A DNA stretch of 18,988 nucleotides, from assembly GCA_903958995.1 (NCBI GenBank), contig CAJBVG010000132.1, forward strand, positions 1-18,988, read 5' to 3'. This stretch comes from an uncultured bacterium. GTDB taxonomy: Bacteria > Bacteroidota > Bacteroidia > Sphingobacteriales > Sphingobacteriaceae. Position numbers and translations under genes: made by a program. A model generated the notes under the pieces. It searched no databases. It had not been told where the DNA came from and saw only the letters and a program-made list of their open reading frames with translations. Positions 14,525-18,988 of this stretch are shown in pieces; position 1 is the first letter of the stretch, and every line of letters begins with the position of its first letter.

Positions 14525-16383
14525 TGGCCGAAGATTTTTTATTAAGTGCAATAATTTTTTTAGGAGCAGCAATTGTATGTGTTCCTATCGCCAAAAAAAT
14601 TGGTCTGGGCTCGGTATTGGGTTATCTTATTGCTGGTATACTCATAGGTCCGTTTGTTTTAGGTTTTGTCGGTCAAGAAGGCCAGGATATCATGCAAGCT
14701 GCTGAATTTGGTGTGGTAATGATGTTATTCCTAATTGGGTTAGAAATCAACCCTAAGGAAATTTGGGTAATACGTCGTTCAATTTTTGGAATAGGATCAA
14801 TTCAATTAGCACTTAGTTCTATAGTCATTGGCGCAATTTTTCATGTATACTATGGTTTATCGCATGCCACTTCATTTGCTATTGCATTATCATTAAGTAT
14901 GTCATCAACCGCTATTATTTTACAAACATTAAAAGAAAAAGGATTAAACAAATCGAGTGCTGGTCAGGCAGCATTTTCTGTCTTGTTATTTCAAGATATC
15001 ATGGTCATTCCAATTCTAGCATTCTTACCATTACTGGTAACTTCAGATATTAGAAATGATACTTTAGAACAAACATTCATTAGCAATTTAAGTCCACTGT
15101 TAAAAACCATTACTGTTTTAGGTGCGATGGCTAGTATCATCGTAGTTGGATTATTTATTGTTGCACCATTAATGAAAATGATTGCAAGAACTAGGTTACG
15201 TGAGTTATTCACCGCTACTGCACTTTTTCTCGTTATTAGTGTAGCATATGTAATGAAACTTGTCGGAATTAGTCCGGCACTAGGTACTTTTTTAGCTGGT
15301 GTTGTTTTAGCTAATAGTAGTTTTCGTCACGAATTAGAAAGTGACATAGAACCCTTTAAAGGCTTACTTCTTGGACTATTTTTTATTGGTGTAGGTTCAA
15401 CCATTAATTTTCAATTAATTTACCAAAAACCTGTTTTAATCTTCATGTTAGTGTTGTTAATAATGCTAATTAAAGGAATCGTATTGTTTTTAGCAGGTAA
15501 AACATTTAAGATTAAATTTGACCAAAATATTCTCTTTGCCATTCTCCTATCTCAAGTAGGTGAGTTTGCATTTGTATTATTAAATTTTAGTGGGCAATTA
15601 CAAATTGTTAGTCCAGATTGGACTGAATTATTAATGGTTGTTGTGGCAATTAGTATGACCTTTACTCCGATATTATTATTGTTAAATGAACGATTGGTGG
15701 ATCCATTTTTTGGAGTGAAAGAAGCTGCAGAAATAAAAGAAGCTGATAATATCGACAATCAACATTCAGTAATTATTGCAGGTTTTGGACATTTTGGTAG
15801 TACCATTGGTCGGTTTTTAAAAGCGAATGGGATAAAAGCTACCATTTTGGATAACGATAGTGATCGTGTGGAATTATTACGTAAAATGGGCTTCGAAGTA
15901 TATTATGGTGATGCCACAAGAGTTGATTTGTTAAAATCAGCTGGAGCTGAAAAAGCTAAAATGTTAATCGCTGCGATAGATTCCCCGGACATCAATCACG
16001 AGGTAATTGAAGTGGCGCGAAAACACTTCCCGAACTTAAAGATTATGGCACGAGCTCGAAATCGATTTGATGCCTATGAAATATTAGATTTAGGGGTGAT
16101 GAATATTTATCGTGAAACACTTTACACTTCTGTACACATGGCAGTTGATGTTCTACATGAGCTTGGAATCAGACATTATACTGCTACGCGTAAAGCGCAA
16201 GATTTTATTCGATATGATGAAGATGCTATGCGCAAACTAGCTTCATCTCGTCACGATACAAAAACTTACATTCTAACCGTTCGAGAACAAATTGAATTGG
16301 AGGAGAAGCTGCTTTCAGAAGACTTACACCAACAAATGACGGAAAGGGATAGCGCTTGGGACTCGGCGACACTTAAAGGGTGA
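14524..16383 (+). CDS. kefC: KefB/KefC-type glutathione-gated-like K+:H+ antiporter
   Basis: This 619-residue CPA2-family antiporter sits in the cytoplasmic membrane. Residues 1 to about 390 hold a dozen or so hydrophobic helices, with FQDIMVIP (156-163, acidic D158 in the transport path) and HELESDIEPFKGLLLGLFFIGVG (from 269), nearly the same as the regulatory loop of E. coli KefC. The RCK nucleotide-binding domain begins with IIAGFGHFGSTIGRFL (GFGHFG at 420-425) and continues to about 535. I chose the ATG at 14524, which overlaps the kefF stop by one base, over a TTG at 14506. The protein probably acidifies the cytoplasm through K+ efflux during electrophile stress; the gating thiol adduct in this organism is uncertain. 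The gene ends in TGA. Confidence 0.93.
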   Translation: MAEDFLLSAIIFLGAAIVCVPIAKKIGLGSVLGYLIAGILIGPFVLGFVGQEGQDIMQAAEFGVVMMLFLIGLEINPKEIWVIRRSIFGIGSIQLALSSIVIGAIFHVYYGLSHATSFAIALSLSMSSTAIILQTLKEKGLNKSSAGQAAFSVLLFQDIMVIPILAFLPLLVTSDIRNDTLEQTFISNLSPLLKTITVLGAMASIIVVGLFIVAPLMKMIARTRLRELFTATALFLVISVAYVMKLVGISPALGTFLAGVVLANSSFRHELESDIEPFKGLLLGLFFIGVGSTINFQLIYQKPVLIFMLVLLIMLIKGIVLFLAGKTFKIKFDQNILFAILLSQVGEFAFVLLNFSGQLQIVSPDWTELLMVVVAISMTFTPILLLLNERLVDPFFGVKEAAEIKEADNIDNQHSVIIAGFGHFGSTIGRFLKANGIKATILDNDSDRVELLRKMGFEVYYGDATRVDLLKSAGAEKAKMLIAAIDSPDINHEVIEVARKHFPNLKIMARARNRFDAYEILDLGVMNIYRETLYTSVHMAVDVLHELGIRHYTATRKAQDFIRYDEDAMRKLASSRHDTKTYILTVREQIELEEKLLSEDLHQQMTERDSAWDSATLKG

Positions 16384-16398
16384 TCTCTTAGCTTGATG

Positions 16399-16429
16399 CT
16401 GGACTACTGGATTCTAGACTACTGGACTA
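16399..16429. repeat. Short CTGGACTA tandem repeat after kefC
   Basis: Four units run head to tail: CTGGACTA, CTGGATT, CTAGACTA, CTGGACTA (8, 7, 8, 8 bases). The tract starts 15 bases after the kefC stop. It shares no sequence with the heptad tract that begins 18 bases further on. Confidence 0.7.
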
Positions 16430-16447
16430 ATTAATATTCACAAAAAT

Positions 16448-16527
16448 CGAGGTACGAGCTTCGAAGTAAGAGCTTCGAAGTACGAATTACGAAATACGAG
16501 CTTCGAGTTACAAATTACGAGGTACGA
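16448..16527. repeat. Eleven-unit degenerate heptad repeat before methyltransferase gene
   Basis: Eleven 7-base units plus three bases follow each other with no indel. The consensus is CGARNTA, with three units CGAGCTT and one AGAGCTT replacing the TA end by TT. All but two units begin with CGA. The 10-mer CGAGGTACGA occurs at both ends (16448 and 16518). Several TTCGAA palindromes are formed across unit borders. The tract ends 17 bases before the ATG of the methyltransferase gene. Confidence 0.85.
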
Positions 16528-16532
16528 TTTCT

Positions 16533-16540
16533 TATATTTG
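16533..16540 (+). promoter_or_regulatory. Perfect TAnnTTTG -7 box, possibly leaderless start
   Basis: TATATTTG matches the Bacteroidota -7 consensus at all fixed positions and ends 4 bases before the ATG at 16545. With usual spacing, transcription would begin at or within a few bases of the start codon, so the mRNA would have almost no leader. I see no good TTTG box about 19 bases upstream, where the heptad repeats lie. Confidence 0.55.
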
Positions 16541-16544
16541 CGCC

Positions 16545-17420
16545 ATGATACAATCCCTTAGCCCAGAACATTGGGAAGACTACGAGCTTATTGATTGCGG
16601 AAATTTCGAGAAATTAGAACGATTTGGCCAATATATTACGATTCGTCCAGAACCACAAGCGGTTTGGGACTCTTCAATGCCAATGAAAGAGTGGGAGAAA
16701 ATTGCACACGTGAAATTCTCATCAAAAAGCAGTTCTTCGGGAGAGTGGATTAAACTTAAGCAGATGCCCGACAGATGGCATATACGCTACAAAACAAACC
16801 ATATCGACATTAAACTAAGGTTAGCCTTAACTTCTTTTAAGCACGTTGGGGTATTCCCAGAGCAAGCAGTAAATTGGGATTATGCAGCGAAAGCTATAAA
16901 AGCGATGAAGATTGAGCAACCCAAAGTATTGAACTTATTCGCTTATACGGGCGGTGCTTCCTTGGCAGCAAAATCTGCAGGTGCAGATGTTACACACGTT
17001 GATTCCATTAAACAAGTGGTTACTTGGGCAAACGAGAATCAAGAACTTTCTGGATTAAGAGATATTCGTTGGGTAGTAGAAGACGCTTTGAAATTTGTTA
17101 AACGCGAAGTAAAGCGAGGTAAGAAATACAATGGTATCATTTTAGATCCTCCTGCATACGGTCACGGACCGAATGGTGAGAAATGGAAACTAGAGGATAG
17201 TATCAATGAAATTATGAAGGATGTGGCAGAACTTGCCGATGATAAAAACTTCTTCTTGATTTTGAATACTTACTCATTAGGATTTTCATCTCTAATCGTA
17301 GAAAATTTAATAAGAACATCTTTTAGAACTACAACGAACTTAGAAATCGGGGAATTGTATTTACAAGCTACAAAAGGAACTAAGTTGCCTTTGGGTGTTT
17401 TTGGAAAACTAAATTACTAA
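16545..17420 (+). CDS. Class I SAM-dependent methyltransferase, RlmI/RlmL-like
   Basis: This 291-residue cytoplasmic methyltransferase resembles the catalytic domains of the 23S rRNA enzymes RlmI and RlmKL. An N-terminal beta-rich part (about 1-105) comes first. The Rossmann domain has motif I VLNLFAYTGGASLAA (from 128), D153 at the SAM ribose position, and motif IV ILDPPAYGHGP (201-206 being DPPAYG). The only cysteine is C18, so the motif VI region (LNTYSLGFSS) lacks the cysteine used by RlmI-type m5C enzymes. The substrate is therefore unclear; RNA is likely by family. The start codon is ATG 16545, right behind a -7 box. An ABC-F ATPase, itself from a ribosome-acting family, follows after 41 bases. 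Confidence 0.85.
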   Translation: MIQSLSPEHWEDYELIDCGNFEKLERFGQYITIRPEPQAVWDSSMPMKEWEKIAHVKFSSKSSSSGEWIKLKQMPDRWHIRYKTNHIDIKLRLALTSFKHVGVFPEQAVNWDYAAKAIKAMKIEQPKVLNLFAYTGGASLAAKSAGADVTHVDSIKQVVTWANENQELSGLRDIRWVVEDALKFVKREVKRGKKYNGIILDPPAYGHGPNGEKWKLEDSINEIMKDVAELADDKNFFLILNTYSLGFSSLIVENLIRTSFRTTTNLEIGELYLQATKGTKLPLGVFGKLNY

Positions 17421-17440
17421 TTGATTAAATTTCTAATCAA
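17421..17440. repeat. AT-rich inverted repeat between methyltransferase and ABC-F genes
   Basis: TTGATTA (17421-17427) and TAATCAA (17434-17440) form a perfect 7-bp stem with a 6-base loop, beginning directly after the methyltransferase stop. There is no following T-run, and the stem is AT-rich, so it is a poor terminator and may be chance. Confidence 0.35.
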
Positions 17441-17461
17441 TAAAAATCGAATACATATATA

Positions 17462-18985
17462 ATGAGCAATTTTATTTCAGCGGAGAAATTAGGACATCAA
17501 TTTCACGACCGTTGGTTATTTAAGGATTTAAACTTTGGTATTAATGCGGGACAACGTATTGCCATAGTGGGTGTGAATGGTGCAGGGAAAAGTACCTTAA
17601 TGAATATTATTGCGGGCGAACTTGATCCTAGTGAAGGAAAGATGATTCGCAATAAAAGTATTCGAATTGGACATCTTGCTCAGGATCCAGTACCAACCTT
17701 GACATGCAGTATCAGTGATTATATTTTTTCGGATGATCATCCAGCATTAAGCTTGATTAAACGTTACGAAGAGGTTATTGAAAATCCTGATGGCAGAGAA
17801 GATGAAATCAATCATTTAATTGATGAACTAAGCGCAGCAGATGCTTGGGAATATGAACATAAAATCAAACAAATTTTAGGAATATTAGGTGTTCATCATT
17901 TAAAGCAAACCATCGATACCCTTTCGGGTGGACAAAAAAAACGTATTGCTTTAGCAAAACTTTTAATTGAAGATCCTGATTTATACATATTAGATGAGCC
18001 TACTAACCATTTGGATATCGACACGATTGAATGGTTAGAAGAGTATTTAAATAAAGGCAATAAAACGCTCATCATGGTTACGCATGATCGATATTTCTTA
18101 GATAATGTTTGTAATGAAATTATTGAGATTGATAGAGGAAGTGTATTCCCTTACAAAGGAACATATAGCTATTACTTAGAAAAGAAATCGGAACGCGAGG
18201 AAATGGATAAAGCTTCTTACGAGAAGAATAAAAACTTATGGCGTAAAGAATTAGAATGGATGCGTCGCCAACCCAAAGCTCGTACAACTAAATCGAAAGC
18301 ACGTATTGATGCCTTTTCTGATTTAGATGATAAAACAAAAACTCTTCGTCCGAACCAAGAAGTGGAACTCAGTATTAAAATGAGTAACCAAGGAAATAAA
18401 ATTCTTGAACTTCATCATGTAGCTAAAGCTTATGAAGAGAAAAACATCATTAACGATTTTAGTTATGTGTTTAAGAAAAAAGATAGAATTGGTGTGGCTG
18501 GTAAAAACGGATCAGGGAAATCAACATTCTTGCAATTAATTACCGAGCAAACACAACCTGACAAAGGGAAAGTTGTAGTTGGAGAAAGCACTGTTTACGG
18601 GTATTACAGACAGGATGGACTTGCATTTAATGAAGAGATGAAAGTTATAGAAGTCGTGCGTGAAGTAGCCGATTATATTATAATGGGTGATGGGAAACAA
18701 TTAAGTGCATCGCAATTACTGACTAAATTTCTCTTCCCTCCTGCTAAGCAAAACGATAAAGTTTCTAAATTAAGTGGAGGTGAACGTAAGCGCTTGCAAT
18801 TAATGCGAGTGTTAATGTTGAATCCAAATTTCTTAATATTGGATGAGCCTACGAATGATTTGGATATAGATACGTTGAACATCTTAGAAGATTTCTTGAT
18901 GGCTTTTCCAGGCTGTTTAGTATTGGTGTCTCACGATAGATATTTGGTAGATAAACTAACCGACCCTTTATATATTTTTGAATGA
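17462..18985 (+). CDS. ABC-F family ATPase, C-terminally truncated frame
   Basis: This soluble twin-ATPase protein of the ABC-F family acts on ribosomes in characterised members (Uup/EttA type); it is not a transporter. The 507 readable residues contain Walker A1 GVNGAGKST (37-45), signature LSGGQKKR (154-161), Walker B1 ILDEPTNHLD (176-185), a charged linker with RRQPKARTTKSKARID (about 268-283), Walker A2 GKNGSGKST (347-355), LSGGERKR (437-444), ILDEPTNDLD (459-468) and the H-loop SHDRY (490-494). The frame stops at TGA, 3 bases from the window end, after DPLYIFE. Relatives continue here with a glycine-rich turn, the end of the second ATPase domain and usually a coiled-coil C-terminal domain, to about 620 residues. 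So this is a nonsense truncation, a sequencing error, or a contig-end effect. Confidence 0.9.
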   Translation: MSNFISAEKLGHQFHDRWLFKDLNFGINAGQRIAIVGVNGAGKSTLMNIIAGELDPSEGKMIRNKSIRIGHLAQDPVPTLTCSISDYIFSDDHPALSLIKRYEEVIENPDGREDEINHLIDELSAADAWEYEHKIKQILGILGVHHLKQTIDTLSGGQKKRIALAKLLIEDPDLYILDEPTNHLDIDTIEWLEEYLNKGNKTLIMVTHDRYFLDNVCNEIIEIDRGSVFPYKGTYSYYLEKKSEREEMDKASYEKNKNLWRKELEWMRRQPKARTTKSKARIDAFSDLDDKTKTLRPNQEVELSIKMSNQGNKILELHHVAKAYEEKNIINDFSYVFKKKDRIGVAGKNGSGKSTFLQLITEQTQPDKGKVVVGESTVYGYYRQDGLAFNEEMKVIEVVREVADYIIMGDGKQLSASQLLTKFLFPPAKQNDKVSKLSGGERKRLQLMRVLMLNPNFLILDEPTNDLDIDTLNILEDFLMAFPGCLVLVSHDRYLVDKLTDPLYIFE

Positions 18986-18988
18986 GAA

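Noticed and set aside
16381..16434. TGA might be recoded as glycine, since read-through would extend KefC by about 17 residues and repair the ABC-F frame
   Set aside because: All other genes are full length without internal TGA, the KefC extension would consist of the CTGGACTA repeat, and glycine recoding of TGA is known from other lineages, not from Bacteroidota.
16384..16544. CRISPR array suggested by repeated AGCTTCGAAGTA-like words
   Set aside because: The repeats are 7-base, contiguous and degenerate, with no spacers and no cas genes.

Overview
The window is compact, AT-rich chromosomal DNA from a member of the Bacteroidota, possibly Flavobacteriales (tentative, from protein style only). 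The evidence is a large IspG with an inserted domain, a HemC-HemD fusion, MlaE/MlaF proteins of Bacteroidota style, promoter-like elements resembling the phylum's TAnnTTTG -7 box, starts with little or no Shine-Dalgarno sequence, and intergenic DNA full of 7-8 nt degenerate tandem repeats. I see no phage, transposase, CRISPR array, rRNA or tRNA gene. No stretch above 300 bases lacks a gene; the longest gap is 161 bases (16384-16544).

Layout, left part (minus strand, read right to left). A short-chain dehydrogenase (11651-12367) is followed by a two-gene envelope-stress-like unit, pspC-like then liaF-like (11544 down to 10169), closed by a clear hairpin terminator at 10119-10153. Next come ispG (MEP isoprenoid pathway) and pfkA (glycolysis). 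Then follows a heme-synthesis run, hemA - hemCD fusion - hemB - hemL, whose last gene overlaps a sensor histidine kinase that is followed by its OmpR-type response regulator. hemA, hemL, hemB and hemCD cover glutamyl-tRNA to uroporphyrinogen III, using the C5 route. hemE and later steps are not here.

Layout, right part (plus strand). mlaE - mlaF (lipid ABC transporter core) and kefF-like - kefC-like (redox-gated potassium efflux) sit head to tail with one-base overlaps inside each pair and 9 bases between pairs, so they form one probable operon. A repeat-rich gap follows, then a RlmI/RlmL-like SAM methyltransferase and an ABC-F ATPase. The ABC-F frame ends in a TGA three bases before the window ends, exactly where the family normally has a glycine.

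Most unusual DNA: (1) a REP-doublet-like inverted pair of hairpins between hemB and hemCD whose two copies differ only by a compensated A-T to G-C base-pair change; (2) several intergenic tracts with strict 7-nt or 8-nt periodicity but unrelated unit sequences, the best being 11 heptads directly in front of the methyltransferase gene. I found no gene set that looks like a new defence or mobile system.
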